NCBI RefSeq assembly: GCF_001070855.1
Contig: NZ_JVLH01000008.1
Coordinates: 62,001-126,000, forward strand
Reading direction: 5' to 3'
DNA: 64,000 nucleotides
Origin: Trueperella pyogenes
GTDB taxonomy: Bacteria; Actinomycetota; Actinomycetes; Actinomycetales; Actinomycetaceae
The notes beneath the pieces were generated by a model. The model worked only from the letters and a program-made list of their open reading frames with translations, was not told the DNA's origin and made no database searches. This document shows positions 34,837-44,735 of this stretch, in pieces; within the stretch, counting starts at the first letter, position 1, and every line of letters starts with the position of its first letter. A program made the translations under genes and the position numbers.

Positions 34837-36786
34837 TCAGTCTTCATGCAGCTCAGTATTGAGTCTTTCCAAAGCACCCGTCACAACATCAAGGTCGCAG
34901 GTACGCCAAAACTCAGGCATCGACTGAATAATAAAACGCCCGTAGCTGCGGGAGTGAAGCCGCGAATCAAGAACGGCAACAACGCCTCGGTCATTATGGG
35001 ATCGCAGAAGACGTCCGGCCCCCTGCGCCATCATGAGCGCTGCCCTAGTTACGCTCACTTGGAAAAAGCCCTTACCTCCCTGCCGATCAGCATCCTCGGT
35101 CAAGGCCTTGATGATCGGATTTTTTGGATGAGGGAACGGAATTTTATCGATGACGACCAAGCGACATGAGTCCCCGACGACATCGACGCCCTGCCACAGC
35201 GACATCGTCCCAACCAAAACGGAATCGCGATTAGACCGGAAGCGTTTGATCAAGGCTGGTAGAGAGTCTTCTCCTTGGAGTAGAACATCGGAGACGCCCT
35301 CATCTCGAAGCTTTTGCGCGCCCTGTCGCGCCGCCGCCCACGAGGCATAAAGAACAAGAGCTCCACCGCCACTGGCCTTGACCAAAGAGACCATCTGCTC
35401 CATCGCTGCTGGACTAGGTTGCCCATTACTCGGTGCTGGAAGTCCTGCTGCGATGTACAAGATCCCCTGGCGAGAGGCGTCAAATGGCGATCCGACATCC
35501 ACTCCCCTCCATGGCAGTGGAGCCAAATTCAACCCCGTGCTATACGCAAGCGAATCAAAACTCCCACCCAGACTCAATGTTGCAGAAGTCAGAATTGCCG
35601 GCCGCTGACCAAAGGCGTTGTCAGCCAGAGAAGGCGCAACTTGCAAGGGCGCGATCATCAAGGATGACAGGCCTCGGTCTTCATCGCGCTCAACCCAGGT
35701 CACGCTCTTCTCAGCGTCACGCCCCCACGCTTGCAGTACCTCATCAAGTTCATCGCTGAAGGCTCGCACCAGAACTTTCGTCGCGGCCTCAAGTTGAAGA
35801 GTGGAAATCTGCGTATCAAGGTCACGTTTAGCCGTGTCCAAGGCGGACATGACTGGTTTGAGGCTTGTCCGGTCAGTCATTAATCCGACTTGGAAGCTTT
35901 GAAGGACACCATCAAGCTGCGCTGCGACATGATCAAGCGCATCAGTGTCCACAGAAGCCAGACTTCGAAGTCTGCGTGAAATCCGCGTCATAGACTTCAA
36001 GGACACTGCAACCGATGCCTGTTCACGCACTCGTTCAGCAAGCTCATGAGCCTCGTCAACCGCGAGCGCACCAATCTGCCCGAACAGATCGCTATCGCTC
36101 AAAGCACTGATCCCCAACAACGAATGGTTGGTGACGACAACATCCGCTTCTTGCGCGGTTTCACGGGCCGCCTGGGGAAAACAGCCATCAAACATCGGAC
36201 ACTGCTTGCCCAGGCATTCCACACGTGACACTGAAACTTGCGACCATGCTCGATCGCTTACTCCGGGATCAAGTTCATCTCGATCCCCCGTTTCCGTCTG
36301 CGAGGCCCAGCGGCGTAGACGCACGATCTCCGTGCCCAACTCGCTGGCCGGCGCGGCCTCGTCATCATCATCGCGCTGGTTTGGAACATCAAAAAGGGTT
36401 CCCTCCAGGGGGTATCCGCCGCCAAGTCGGAAGGTGCACAGATAGTTATTCCACCCTTTGAGGAGTGCGACCCGAGGCCTGCGTCCGTGAACATCTTCGA
36501 TTGCTTGAGCTGCAACCGGAGCATCTTTGGTGAGGATTTGGTGCTGGAGGTTCAGTGTCGCGGTAGAGACAAGGACTCTTTCATCTCGACTGACCGCAAA
36601 ATCCATAAGAGGAATCAAGTAGCCAAGAGATTTACCCGTACCGGTTCCCGCCTGAACAAGAAGGTGCTCAGGAGCTTCAAGGGCACTACAGATTTCCTCG
36701 AGCATCGTCTCTTGTCCGCTGCGCACCTGACCGCCCATCTCGTGAACAGCCGCGCTCAGCGCTTGCTTCGCCGTCGTAAGGCTCAT
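34837..36786 (-). CDS. dinG: DinG/XPD-family ATP-dependent DNA helicase
   Basis: 649 residues. Walker A AGTGTGKS (46-53), DEAH box at 244-247, and the four-cysteine iron-sulfur set at Cys117, 191, 196 and 202 (VECLGKQCPMFDGC). The C-terminal helicase half has GTMSLWQGVDVVGDSCRLVVIDKIPFPHPKNP and the QGAGRLLRSHNDRG motif VI. Such 5'-3' helicases resolve R-loops, forks or G-quadruplexes. No SOS box precedes it; the ATG overlaps the hflX stop (ATGA), so it is expressed with hflX. YoaA is an alternative name within the family. Confidence 0.92.
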   Translation of the reverse strand: MSLTTAKQALSAAVHEMGGQVRSGQETMLEEICSALEAPEHLLVQAGTGTGKSLGYLIPLMDFAVSRDERVLVSTATLNLQHQILTKDAPVAAQAIEDVHGRRPRVALLKGWNNYLCTFRLGGGYPLEGTLFDVPNQRDDDDEAAPASELGTEIVRLRRWASQTETGDRDELDPGVSDRAWSQVSVSRVECLGKQCPMFDGCFPQAARETAQEADVVVTNHSLLGISALSDSDLFGQIGALAVDEAHELAERVREQASVAVSLKSMTRISRRLRSLASVDTDALDHVAAQLDGVLQSFQVGLMTDRTSLKPVMSALDTAKRDLDTQISTLQLEAATKVLVRAFSDELDEVLQAWGRDAEKSVTWVERDEDRGLSSLMIAPLQVAPSLADNAFGQRPAILTSATLSLGGSFDSLAYSTGLNLAPLPWRGVDVGSPFDASRQGILYIAAGLPAPSNGQPSPAAMEQMVSLVKASGGGALVLYASWAAARQGAQKLRDEGVSDVLLQGEDSLPALIKRFRSNRDSVLVGTMSLWQGVDVVGDSCRLVVIDKIPFPHPKNPIIKALTEDADRQGGKGFFQVSVTRAALMMAQGAGRLLRSHNDRGVVAVLDSRLHSRSYGRFIIQSMPEFWRTCDLDVVTGALERLNTELHED

Positions 36787-38330
36787 TCGTAGTCCTCAGC
36801 AGGGGCCGCCATGTCTGGCTCGGACATACCTTGAGAACCAACACTTGGAGCTTCTGCCTGCAATGGAAGAGCAACTGCTCGCACAGCCGCAGCTAATGCT
36901 CCGTCTACGCGAGCACGAATGCGCTCTCCCTCGCCAAGGTACTCTTCCAGAAGAACTTCACCTTCTTCGTGGATACGATGGATGAGCGCTCCGTAAATAT
37001 AGGGAACGACGCAGTCGATGACCTCGCGAGGACGCGGGAGCATTGATGCGATGACAGTTTGAAGTTCAGAAATTCCTTCGCCTGTCACGGCACTAACAAG
37101 CACAGCACGTTCACTCAGAGAACGGACAAATGCGCGTTGTTCGTCACTGGCAAGATCAGCCTTATTGAAGACGATGAGCTCGGGAATATCGCGCGCTCCT
37201 TCAATAGTATCCAGAACCGAATGAACAGCCTGGATCTGGCCAATTGGATCGGGGTGCGCAGCATCGACAACGTGAAGGATCACATCGGCCTCGCCGACTT
37301 CTTCCAAGGTCGAACGGAAGGCCTCAACAAGCTGGGTAGGAAGGCGCGACACAAAGCCAACGGTGTCTGAAAGCGTATAGGCACGCCCATCCTCTGTTTG
37401 CGTACGACGGACCGTCGGGTCAAGGGTTGCAAAGAGAGCGTCTTCAACCAAGACATCCGCGCCCGTCAGGGCATTAAGAAGCGTGGATTTTCCAGCATTC
37501 GTGTACCCCGCGATGGCAACAGAAGGAATGGTTGAACGCGAGCGATTCGCGCGCTGCGCTTGGCGTGCCGGCTCCATTCGACGAATCTGCTCACGCAGTT
37601 TTGCCATGCGGTTTCGAATACGGCGTCGGTCCAGCTCAATCTTCGTTTCACCCGGGCCTCGCGAACCTATACCTTCACCCGAAGCGACGCGGCCGCCAGC
37701 CTGACGCGACATCGAATCGCCCCACCCACGAAGACGCGGAAGGAGGTATTCCAACTGTGCCAATTCGACTTGAGCTTTACCTTCTCGCGATTTGGCGTGC
37801 TGAGCGAAGATGTCCAAAATCAACGCGGTTCGATCAACAACCTTAATCTTGACAACGTCTTCCAAGCCGCGTCTTTGGGAAGGGGCAAGGTCACCATCAA
37901 CAATGATTGTGTCTGCACCATCAGCAGCAACAAGCTCAGCCAATTCACGTGCTTTACCAGACCCCAAATAGGTTGCGGGATCGGGATGCGAACGTTTCTG
38001 GATGACACCGTCGAGGACTTGAGAACCAGCTGTTTCAGCAAGAGCTGCCAGCTCACGCAAAGAGTTCTCTGCTTCTTCTTCAGTTCCAGTGGTACGCAGC
38101 CCTACAAGCACGACCTTTTCAAGTCGGACCTGCCGGTACTCGACTTCAGAAATTTCTTCAATGTCGTTCGAGAGTCCTTGGATACGACGGGTCCCCGCAC
38201 GCGCCTCTCGTTCAAGTTCACCTGCCTGCGCGTGATGATCTTGCCCTTGAGTTGATTCCAGGGCGGTTCCTGTGCGCGCAAGGATACGCGCGACAACACC
38301 TTTTGCCCGCTCAGTGGAATCTTCGGTCAT
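36783..38330 (-). CDS. hflX: ribosome-associated GTPase HflX
   Basis: 515 residues. N-terminal HflX domain (VLVGLRTTGTEEEAENSLRELAALAETAG, YLGSGKARELAELV), a charged coiled coil, then the G domain with G1 GYTNAGKST near 275-283, G3 DTVGF and G4 NKAD. HflX splits stalled or heat-damaged ribosomes. The first 60 residues (to about IQGLSNDI) are a variable extension. Operon with the DinG-type helicase. In Corynebacterium hflX belongs to the ClgR regulon; no matching ClgR box was found upstream here. Confidence 0.96.
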   Translation of the reverse strand: MTEDSTERAKGVVARILARTGTALESTQGQDHHAQAGELEREARAGTRRIQGLSNDIEEISEVEYRQVRLEKVVLVGLRTTGTEEEAENSLRELAALAETAGSQVLDGVIQKRSHPDPATYLGSGKARELAELVAADGADTIIVDGDLAPSQRRGLEDVVKIKVVDRTALILDIFAQHAKSREGKAQVELAQLEYLLPRLRGWGDSMSRQAGGRVASGEGIGSRGPGETKIELDRRRIRNRMAKLREQIRRMEPARQAQRANRSRSTIPSVAIAGYTNAGKSTLLNALTGADVLVEDALFATLDPTVRRTQTEDGRAYTLSDTVGFVSRLPTQLVEAFRSTLEEVGEADVILHVVDAAHPDPIGQIQAVHSVLDTIEGARDIPELIVFNKADLASDEQRAFVRSLSERAVLVSAVTGEGISELQTVIASMLPRPREVIDCVVPYIYGALIHRIHEEGEVLLEEYLGEGERIRARVDGALAAAVRAVALPLQAEAPSVGSQGMSEPDMAAPAEDYE

Positions 38331-38469
38331 TCAGTATCTCCAAGATGGTGAAAGTTCGTGTGGGATCCGCTTCTTATTTTCCCATGTTTGGCCTATCTAT
38401 GGGCGCGCCTGTGGAGAAAAAGAAGAGAGTTTCTCGTCGGGCGTAGTACTTCTCAAGTACCCTTGAAGC

Positions 38470-39087
38470 GTGGATGAACAGTACTTCACCGATTCTGAAC
38501 CTGCCTCAGCTGATGAGCTTCACCTGATTCGCGATCGAGTTCGCGGCTTCGATCTGGAGATGTGGGTGAGCGACAGAGTCTTTTCTGGTTCGCGTATTGA
38601 TCTGGGGACCCGCCAGCTTCTTGCCGAGGCCCCCGCCCTCCCCGAGCGCGGCAACTTCCTTGATGTGGGCTGCGGCTGGGGTCCTTTGGCCGTCACTATG
38701 GGCTTGGAGTCCCCCGAGGCAAGCGTTTGGGCCGTCGACGTCAATTCGCGCGCGCTTGACCTGACCGCGCGCAATGCTTCCCTGAACGAGGCCGAGAACG
38801 TCCATACCCTGCATGCCGAAGAGGCCCCTGAGAAGCTTCGCTCTCAAGGAATCACCTTTGATGTGATCTGGTCTAATCCGCCTATCCGCATTGGAAAGAA
38901 TGCTCTTCACGAGCTGCTGAAGACGTGGCTTTCCATGCTGAGTGCAAACGGTGTCGCCTACTTGGTTGTTCAGAAAAATCTTGGCGCCGACTCTTTAACG
39001 CAGTGGCTGTGCCAGCAAGGTTTTCCTGCAGAAAAGATCGCTTCCAAAAAGGGCTATCGGATTATTGAGGTCCGTGCGCATTCCTGA
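38470..39087 (+). CDS. RsmC-like class I RNA methyltransferase
   Basis: 205 residues. A single RsmC/RlmG C-terminal type domain: DLEMWVSDRVFSGSRIDLGTRQLL, SAM motif FLDVGCGWGPLAVTMGL (63-79), acidic AVDVNSRAL, and the NPPIR motif (VIWSNPPIRIGK) characteristic of N2-guanine rRNA methyltransferases, which have NPPFH in E. coli RsmC. It most likely methylates a guanine of 16S rRNA. Start is GTG without a clear ribosome binding site. Divergent from hflX; the terminator at 39125 follows. Confidence 0.85.
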   Translation: MDEQYFTDSEPASADELHLIRDRVRGFDLEMWVSDRVFSGSRIDLGTRQLLAEAPALPERGNFLDVGCGWGPLAVTMGLESPEASVWAVDVNSRALDLTARNASLNEAENVHTLHAEEAPEKLRSQGITFDVIWSNPPIRIGKNALHELLKTWLSMLSANGVAYLVVQKNLGADSLTQWLCQQGFPAEKIASKKGYRIIEVRAHS

Positions 39088-39124
39088 ATCTGCATCCCAA
39101 TAATTTCAGGATTGTTTTGACATG

Positions 39125-39171
39125 AATGAGTGGGTGGGAGGAAACCCTGTGTTTCCTCCCACCCACTCATT
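39125..39171. terminator. bidirectional terminator
   Basis: A 21-bp perfect stem (39125-39145 and 39151-39171, AATGAGTGGGTGGG... and its complement) with loop CCTGT, followed by TTTC on the plus strand. It separates the methyltransferase gene from the convergent pseudo-protease gene. Confidence 0.92.
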
Positions 39172-39188
39172 TTCAGATCAGCGTTCCG

Positions 39189-40478
39189 CTACTTCTTTTT
39201 CTTGTGGAAGCGCGGGCTTGTGCCCAGGTGGACTGGAGACGAAATATAGTCGCCACCCGGGGAAGCCGCGGAATCATCAAGGCCACGATAGACATAGTTG
39301 GGATCTTCGTGCTCCAGCTCTAATGGGAACTTGATTCCATCAGCGTAATCTGCAACCTCTTGAGGTAGTGGAATTGAGCCACCTTCTGAGGAGCCAAATC
39401 CCGAGGCAACAGAACCGTCAAGAAGGTGTGGCAGTTTCGCCTTATCTGCAAGAGGATTCTCGTCTGGAAATTGAGAGGGGTCAGTGCTGAGCATTTTCTC
39501 AAGATCCGTTGGACCGAATCCTGTTCGTTCGTTCCAGGAGTTCCCAGGATTCGTGCCAGATCGGATCAAAAGCTGAAGAAGCTGGTTTGAGGTTGCCTGC
39601 GGCCATTTCTCACGCGCCAAGGCAAGAAAACCCGCAGTGATTGCGGGAGCACAGCTCAGGCACTCCACCTTTTCGACATTTTTGTCTGGATATACCCGCG
39701 CATTGATGTTTGCACCAACAGAGGCGGTAACCGTGTGTTGACTCCACGAAGAACGCGCCGTGAGCTGCCCATCGGTCGAGATATTTGTAACCCCAACGAC
39801 ACCGGAGAATAATGAATATGAGGCTACCGACATATCAGCCGCCTCATCACCAACACTTGCAACGACTGGAACCCCTCGTGCCATCGCGTGTGCGAAGGCC
39901 CACTTGTAGTAGTCCTCTAGGTTCCCTAAAACAGGACCTCCGTCGAAGCCAAAATCAGCATAGGGAACCGAAAGGACAATAAGTTGTGCTCCATCGTCTA
40001 CAGCCTGATGAATAAGATTCCGTATCTGGAACTTCGGTATTCCATGGTCGTCTACGCACTCACCTGAAACATCGTAATGAGAACCCGAAAGACTGTAAGT
40101 CATCAGCGTTGCTCCTGGGGCGACACCGTATGACTGCGATACCAAGACCGATGCCATGGCAGTTGGACGCGTCAATGTTTGAGTAATCGGATCAAACTTG
40201 CACGGGCTTTTATCAATAATTGACGCCCCGGCAAGTTCAGGAGCAGAGGTGTCAACTTGGCCTCCAATGAGAGCGATCTTGACTCCCTTACCGGTGATGC
40301 CTTTCGCTTTCACTTGATCCAAGCGATAGTAAGAAACATAATCTTGTCCGGTGATGGCATCATCTGCCGCTGCGTCACGAAGCGGGAGGAACGCGCCGGC
40401 GAGGGCCAAAGCACATGCACTTCCTGCACCGATAAGTGCCCGCACTACCTTGCGATGTGAAAAAAGCATCGATTTCAT
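39189..40478 (-). CDS. exported subtilisin-fold protein lacking catalytic Asp and His
   Basis: 429 residues from the ATG at 40478, which follows GGGAG by seven bases. A signal peptide (1-38, RKVVRALIGAGSACALALAGAF, cut near DAAADD) is followed by an S8/mycosin-like domain. The fold markers are present: VKIALIGGQVDTSAPEL, GVAPGATLMTYSL, VPVVASVGDEAADMSV and CLSCAPAITAGFLALAREKWP. Aligned with the S8 signatures, the catalytic Asp is Gly72, the catalytic His is Arg104, the oxyanion Asn is Asp211, and only the Ser (Ser275) remains. It should therefore be inactive as a protease. Four Cys could form two disulfides. The C-terminus ends in FHKKKK without a clear membrane anchor. Coupled to the upstream lipoprotein gene (20-base gap). 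Confidence 0.85.
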   Translation of the reverse strand: MKSMLFSHRKVVRALIGAGSACALALAGAFLPLRDAAADDAITGQDYVSYYRLDQVKAKGITGKGVKIALIGGQVDTSAPELAGASIIDKSPCKFDPITQTLTRPTAMASVLVSQSYGVAPGATLMTYSLSGSHYDVSGECVDDHGIPKFQIRNLIHQAVDDGAQLIVLSVPYADFGFDGGPVLGNLEDYYKWAFAHAMARGVPVVASVGDEAADMSVASYSLFSGVVGVTNISTDGQLTARSSWSQHTVTASVGANINARVYPDKNVEKVECLSCAPAITAGFLALAREKWPQATSNQLLQLLIRSGTNPGNSWNERTGFGPTDLEKMLSTDPSQFPDENPLADKAKLPHLLDGSVASGFGSSEGGSIPLPQEVADYADGIKFPLELEHEDPNYVYRGLDDSAASPGGDYISSPVHLGTSPRFHKKKK

Positions 40479-40498
40479 TTCGCTTCTCCCTTGACCTT

Positions 40499-41047
40499 TC
40501 ACTTCGCAGCCTGGAAACGACGAACCAGGGGCTTTCCATCCACCTGTGTCGCATCGCTATCAATTGTCAGGGTCCAGACGTATTCTGCCCCGCCACGTCC
40601 TTTTTCAACCTCGACGGTCCACTCTGAGTAGTATTCACATCCCTGATCCACACAGAGTTCGTAGCCGTCTTCACCCAAGCGCCAATAGTCCGCGGCTGAC
40701 ATATACAGGTAGGCATAATCGTTCTTATCGGCTTCGACCGTACCGTCGGTTTTAAGCTCATAGGTCCGCTGATAGGCGATCGGCGGCTCCTTCATCAAGA
40801 GTTTAGTTCCGATCATCTTGTTTAAGGCCACTGCCTGTTGTCCGATTTCTGCACGCTCAGAGGCTGAAGATGCCGCTTCCATTCGGGAAATCAAGGTATT
40901 TTTCTGCCCTTCAGGAATATTCTTCATTGCGCGAATATCATCACTGCTCACATTCGATGTTCCCAATAAGGAACATCCGGCAAGGCTTGCCCCAAGAAAA
41001 AGGGCACACAGTGCCGCGACGATACGGCACCCCCTGTTCACAGACAT
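40499..41047 (-). CDS. predicted lipoprotein of unknown function
   Basis: 182 residues. N-terminal signal with lipobox LAGC (MSVNRGCRIVAALCALFLGASLAGC), so Cys25 should be lipid-modified and the protein anchored outside the membrane. The mature part is mixed alpha then beta: a helical stretch (RAMKNIPEGQKNTLISRMEAASSASERAEIGQQA) and a beta-rich C-terminal half with a Cys pair (ELCVDQGCEYY). I do not recognise the family. The ATG at 41047 follows GAGAG; an earlier in-frame start is not needed. Located directly before the inactive subtilisin-fold gene, likely in one operon, so the two may form an extracellular complex. Confidence 0.75.
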   Translation of the reverse strand: MSVNRGCRIVAALCALFLGASLAGCSLLGTSNVSSDDIRAMKNIPEGQKNTLISRMEAASSASERAEIGQQAVALNKMIGTKLLMKEPPIAYQRTYELKTDGTVEADKNDYAYLYMSAADYWRLGEDGYELCVDQGCEYYSEWTVEVEKGRGGAEYVWTLTIDSDATQVDGKPLVRRFQAAK

Positions 41048-41103
41048 CTCGACTCTCTTTCTTCTTGAACAGAAAACAGAATACGGGAGTCTAAGGGGCA
41101 ATC

Positions 41104-42108
41104 TCAAATGTCTCTATGAAGTGCTGACAACACAAGCTGACGGGCAGTCTGTAACGCCGCCTCGGCACTGGTGGAGGTGCCCTCGATACTACGATCTATC
41201 CACACGATTCTGGGGTCGCGCCGCAGCCACTTGACCTGCCTGCGAGCCAACTGGCGCGTTGCCAAGGCAACAGAATCAATGGCCTCAGGGATGGTCATAT
41301 CACCGTCAATAACAGCAAGAGCCTGCGCATAACCGGTTGCTTTAGCGGCAGTCTTTGTATCTCGAAGCCCCAATCGGTCTAGTTCCCGCGTTTCCTCAAC
41401 GAGCCCCTGGTCAAACATCAAGCGAGTGCGCTGCGCAATACGTTGATCAAGCTCATCCATCGGCCAACGAAGCGCAAGCATAACGGTGGGGGCCGCATAC
41501 ACATACTGCGGCATCGACGAAGAATAGGGCTTGCCCGTCAGCTCAATGACTTCGAGCGCTCGAATAATTCTGCGCGTATTGTGCGCATCAATGCGCTGCG
41601 CAGACACCGGATCTAATTCCTCGAGCCGATGAAAAAGAGTGGCCACTCCCCCGGGGTGACAAGACTCTTCCTCAAGACGTTTCCGAAGCTGAGGATCTGT
41701 CCCAGGAAAGTCAATTTGATCCAAAAGTGCCCGCTGGTAAAGCCCCGAACCGCCAGCGACAACTGCAAGATTCGAGCGTGCATGAATCTGCGCGATATCG
41801 GCGCGCGCGTACTTCTGGTAGGAGGCGACAGAGGCCTCGTCGCTTATCTCCAAAACATCGATTTGATGGTGCGGAATCCCACGACGCTCCTCGAGGGGAG
41901 TTTTCGCTGTACCGATATCCATTCCGCGGTATAGCTGAAGCGCATCTGCTGAAACCAGCTCCCCTGCGCGTGCCCCCATATCCGCAGGCAGGCTCTGTGC
42001 AAGGTCTAAAGCAAGATCGCTTTTTCCCGAGGCCGTGGGCCCCACCACCGCAACGATCAGTTGCGATGCCTGAGCTAGAGGAGGCAACGCGGTATCAGGC
42101 ATTACCAT
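41104..42108 (-). CDS. miaA: tRNA dimethylallyltransferase
   Basis: 334 residues. P-loop GPTASGKS at 23-30, the substrate motifs [17 protein letters not shown] and [13 protein letters not shown], and a C-terminal [17 protein letters not shown]. MiaA prenylates adenosine 37 of tRNAs reading UNN codons, the substrate of MiaB. The start overlaps the end of miaB; ATG at 42108 or 42102 are both possible. Longer in-frame starts run deep into miaB and are not conserved. dapF, which stands between hflX and miaA in mycobacteria, is absent here. Confidence 0.95.
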   Translation of the reverse strand: MVMPDTALPPLAQASQLIVAVVGPTASGKSDLALDLAQSLPADMGARAGELVSADALQLYRGMDIGTAKTPLEERRGIPHHQIDVLEISDEASVASYQKYARADIAQIHARSNLAVVAGGSGLYQRALLDQIDFPGTDPQLRKRLEEESCHPGGVATLFHRLEELDPVSAQRIDAHNTRRIIRALEVIELTGKPYSSSMPQYVYAAPTVMLALRWPMDELDQRIAQRTRLMFDQGLVEETRELDRLGLRDTKTAAKATGYAQALAVIDGDMTIPEAIDSVALATRQLARRQVKWLRRDPRIVWIDRSIEGTSTSAEAALQTARQLVLSALHRDI

Positions 42109-43633
42109 TCGGGGCCCCGATACGGATGCGAGGCATACCAAGGGAGATCTTCGAATCTTCTTCGTGCGCTTGACGCTTTTGCCAAGCATCTCCCGCACGG
42201 GTTCGACGAAGTTCAAAGAGACCGCCATCCTCCAATGCTGAATCAGCAATGAGGTGGTGAGGAGCTCCGTGCGTTACGCGGGCGCGAAGCATGTCACCGG
42301 GACGCGGACGATCTGCTTCGCTCATCCCCACAGGAAGGGCAACGTGAACCAGGCGGTTATCCCGCGCTCGTCCAGAAATACGGTGGGTTGCTCCGTCTTT
42401 ACGACCTTCCCCTGCCGCGACAAGCACCTCAACTTCATTCCCGACAAGTGCTGCATTGTCCTCGGCACAAATGCGTTCCTGCAGAGCCAAGAGACGCTTG
42501 TAGCGTTCAAGAGCAACGTCTTGTGGTACCTGATCTTCTCGGTCAGCTGCCGGGGTACCGGGACGAGGAGAGTACAGGAAAGTGAAGGCAGAACTGAAGC
42601 GCGCTTCTTCAACAACTTCAAGAGTCTGTTGGAAGTCTTCTTCAGTCTCTCCGGGGAATCCGACGATGATGTCCGTGGTAATTGCTGCGTCGGGAATTGC
42701 AGCGCGTACTCGTGAAAGAATTCCCATGAAACGATCACGACGGTAGGAGCGGCGCATTTGACGCAGGACCGCGTCCGAACCCGACTGGAGCGGCATGTGC
42801 AAAGAGGGCATGACAGTTGGCGTCTCGGCCATCGCCTCAATAACGTCATCAGTAAAGGCCGCCGGGTGTGGGCTGGTGAAACGAACGCGTTCCAAACCGT
42901 CAATCTTGCCTACGGCTCGCAGGAGATCAGCGAAAGCACCGCGTTGACCGAAGCTCACGCCGTAAGAGTTAACGTTCTGTCCCAGAAGGGTAATTTCAAT
43001 TGCGCCTTCATCAACGACAGCTTGCACTTCTTCAAGAATTTCACCGGGACGGCGATCGCGTTCTTTTCCGCGAAGGTGAGGAACAATGCAGAAGGTGCAG
43101 GTGTTATTACAACCAACTGAGATTGAGACCCACGCTGCGTACGCGCTTTCACGGTGAGTAGGAAGTGTTGAAGGAAAAACCTTCAGGGATTCTTCGATTT
43201 CAACAGCTGCTTCACGATTGTGCTCTGCACGGCGAAGAAGAGCGGGAAGGACATCGATATTGTGAGTACCGAAAACTGCATCAACCCAGGGAGCTTTTTC
43301 GATGATCCCGTCACGCATCTGTTGGGCAAGACAACCGCCCACTGCAATCTGCATTCCCGGGCGTTCACGCTTCACTGCCGCGAGCTGCCCGAGGTTTCCA
43401 AATAGACGCGTCGCAGCATTCTCACGAACGGAGCAGGTGTTGATAACAATGACGTCTGCACCCATGTCTCCGGCGTCAGTTGCGCGCGCTGCTGCGGCAG
43501 GAACGCGATCGACGGGGACTAAGCCCGCCTTCTCTAAGAGGCCCGAAATACGTTCGGAATCGTGCTCATTCATCTGGCACCCGAGGGTGCGCACCGCGTA
43601 GGTTCGCGGGAAATCCATCATTTCAACACTCAT
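42095..43633 (-). CDS. miaB: tRNA-2-methylthio-N6-dimethylallyladenosine synthase
   Basis: 512 residues. N-terminal cluster cysteines at 19, 67 and 101 ([23 protein letters not shown]), radical-SAM motif C175-x3-C179-x2-C182 (GCNNTCTFC), and a C-terminal TRAM domain (about 400-470). MiaB methylthiolates isopentenyl-adenosine 37 made by MiaA. The tail after TRAM ([23 protein letters not shown]) is a short actinobacterial-type extension. Overlaps miaA by 14 bases, so the two modification steps are made together. Confidence 0.97.
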   Translation of the reverse strand: MSVEMMDFPRTYAVRTLGCQMNEHDSERISGLLEKAGLVPVDRVPAAAARATDAGDMGADVIVINTCSVRENAATRLFGNLGQLAAVKRERPGMQIAVGGCLAQQMRDGIIEKAPWVDAVFGTHNIDVLPALLRRAEHNREAAVEIEESLKVFPSTLPTHRESAYAAWVSISVGCNNTCTFCIVPHLRGKERDRRPGEILEEVQAVVDEGAIEITLLGQNVNSYGVSFGQRGAFADLLRAVGKIDGLERVRFTSPHPAAFTDDVIEAMAETPTVMPSLHMPLQSGSDAVLRQMRRSYRRDRFMGILSRVRAAIPDAAITTDIIVGFPGETEEDFQQTLEVVEEARFSSAFTFLYSPRPGTPAADREDQVPQDVALERYKRLLALQERICAEDNAALVGNEVEVLVAAGEGRKDGATHRISGRARDNRLVHVALPVGMSEADRPRPGDMLRARVTHGAPHHLIADSALEDGGLFELRRTRAGDAWQKRQAHEEDSKISLGMPRIRIGAPNGNA

Positions 43634-43645
43634 CGTCGTTGAATT

Positions 43646-44149
43646 CTAGCGCGTATGGATATTTGGTGTCGCTTTCAGCACTTCCCTGAATAGTTCAAGT
43701 GCGGCGATCACTGCGCCCTGTCGGACCTGGTCGCGGTCTCCACTCAGATCAAGTCGCTGTACCCGCGAGCCACTTTCCCACGCGCAACCCACATAGACCG
43801 TTCCAGCAGGATGTCCATCAGCAGGGCCCGGACCCGCAACGCCAGTCGTTGACAAACCAAAATCCGCACCCATAAGTGTGCGAACTCCCTGTGCCATTTG
43901 TCGAGCAACTTCATCATCAACGGGACCCGTCTGCGCAAGGCGTTGATCGCTCACCTTCAAAACCGAATGCTTCGTATCTGTCGCATAGGTACAGACTCCC
44001 CCACGCACAGCGTTTGAGGCACCCGGTACGTGAACGAAGGCCGCGCACAAAAGACCACCGGTTAAGGACTCTGCAACAGCAACAGTGAGGCCTGCATTGC
44101 TTAAATCAGTAATCAGTTCCTGACAGATAGCATCTTCAGTACTCATCAT
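43646..44149 (-). CDS. CinA C-terminal type nicotinamide-nucleotide amidase
   Basis: 167 residues, just the CinA C-terminal (PncC) domain without the N-terminal molybdopterin-like half. AVAESLTGGLLCAAFVHVPGASNAVRGGVCTYATDTKHSVL, LGADFGLSTTGVAGPGPADGHPAGTVYVG and the typical C-terminal RQGAVIAALELFREVL are present. PncC hydrolyses NMN to nicotinic acid mononucleotide. The start (tandem ATG at 44149) overlaps the end of recX by 14 bases; cinA next to recA/recX is a classic arrangement. Confidence 0.9.
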   Translation of the reverse strand: MMSTEDAICQELITDLSNAGLTVAVAESLTGGLLCAAFVHVPGASNAVRGGVCTYATDTKHSVLKVSDQRLAQTGPVDDEVARQMAQGVRTLMGADFGLSTTGVAGPGPADGHPAGTVYVGCAWESGSRVQRLDLSGDRDQVRQGAVIAALELFREVLKATPNIHTR

Positions 44150-44732
44150 CCCTGCCTTCGACGATTGCATCAAGCACACGTATACAAACCTGTGGAGAGT
44201 ATCCCTTGCGTCCAAGCATCGAGAAAATACGTCGACGCGCAACTTGAGCATCACAATTTGGCATCGATCGCATCTTCTTCTGAGCAAGGTTTAAAGCTCG
44301 CTCAAACTGTTCATCGACTCCGATTTCTGAGAGCACGGTATCGATGATCTCCGAGGAGATCCCTTTCCGATGAAGATCGACGCGAAGTGCAGATCCTGTT
44401 TTTCCACCTGCTTCAAAACGTCCCCGCGAAAAGGCACGCGCAAAGGCAAGGTCATCTACCAACCCCAATTGAGTGAGGCGTTCGATAACAGAGGCAGCCA
44501 CTTCAGAGGAAAAGCCGCGGCTGGTTATTGCGGTTTCTAATTCGCTTCGTGAACGGGCACGAACATCGAGCTGACGAAGGGCTACTTCACGCGCAGCCTC
44601 GAATGCAGCTTGACCTTCTAGAGCAGCATTGCGCTGGCGCATAAGAGCCTGGCGTTCCGCCGGGCTCTTAGTGCGCGTGCGCGGACGAACATCCTCTTCT
44701 GATGTGGTCTCTGGGTCGTAATAACGGACCAT
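44136..44732 (-). CDS. recX: regulatory protein RecX
   Basis: 198 residues. RecX repeats of three helices: AREVALRQLDVRARSRSELETAITSRGFSSEVAASVIERLTQLGLVDDLAFARAFSRGRFEAGGKTGSALRVDLHRKGIS. RecX inhibits or tunes RecA filaments. It lies 3 bases after the recA stop and is co-transcribed. The first 25 residues are a Thr/Arg-rich variable tail. Confidence 0.94.
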   Translation of the reverse strand: MVRYYDPETTSEEDVRPRTRTKSPAERQALMRQRNAALEGQAAFEAAREVALRQLDVRARSRSELETAITSRGFSSEVAASVIERLTQLGLVDDLAFARAFSRGRFEAGGKTGSALRVDLHRKGISSEIIDTVLSEIGVDEQFERALNLAQKKMRSMPNCDAQVARRRIFSMLGRKGYSPQVCIRVLDAIVEGRDDEY

Positions 44733-44735
44733 TAA

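Noticed and set aside
39189-40478. Active mycosin of a type VII secretion system
   Set aside because: Catalytic Asp and His are substituted and no EccB, EccC, EccD or EsxA-like gene is in the window; the FtsK at 47-50 kb is the chromosomal translocase.
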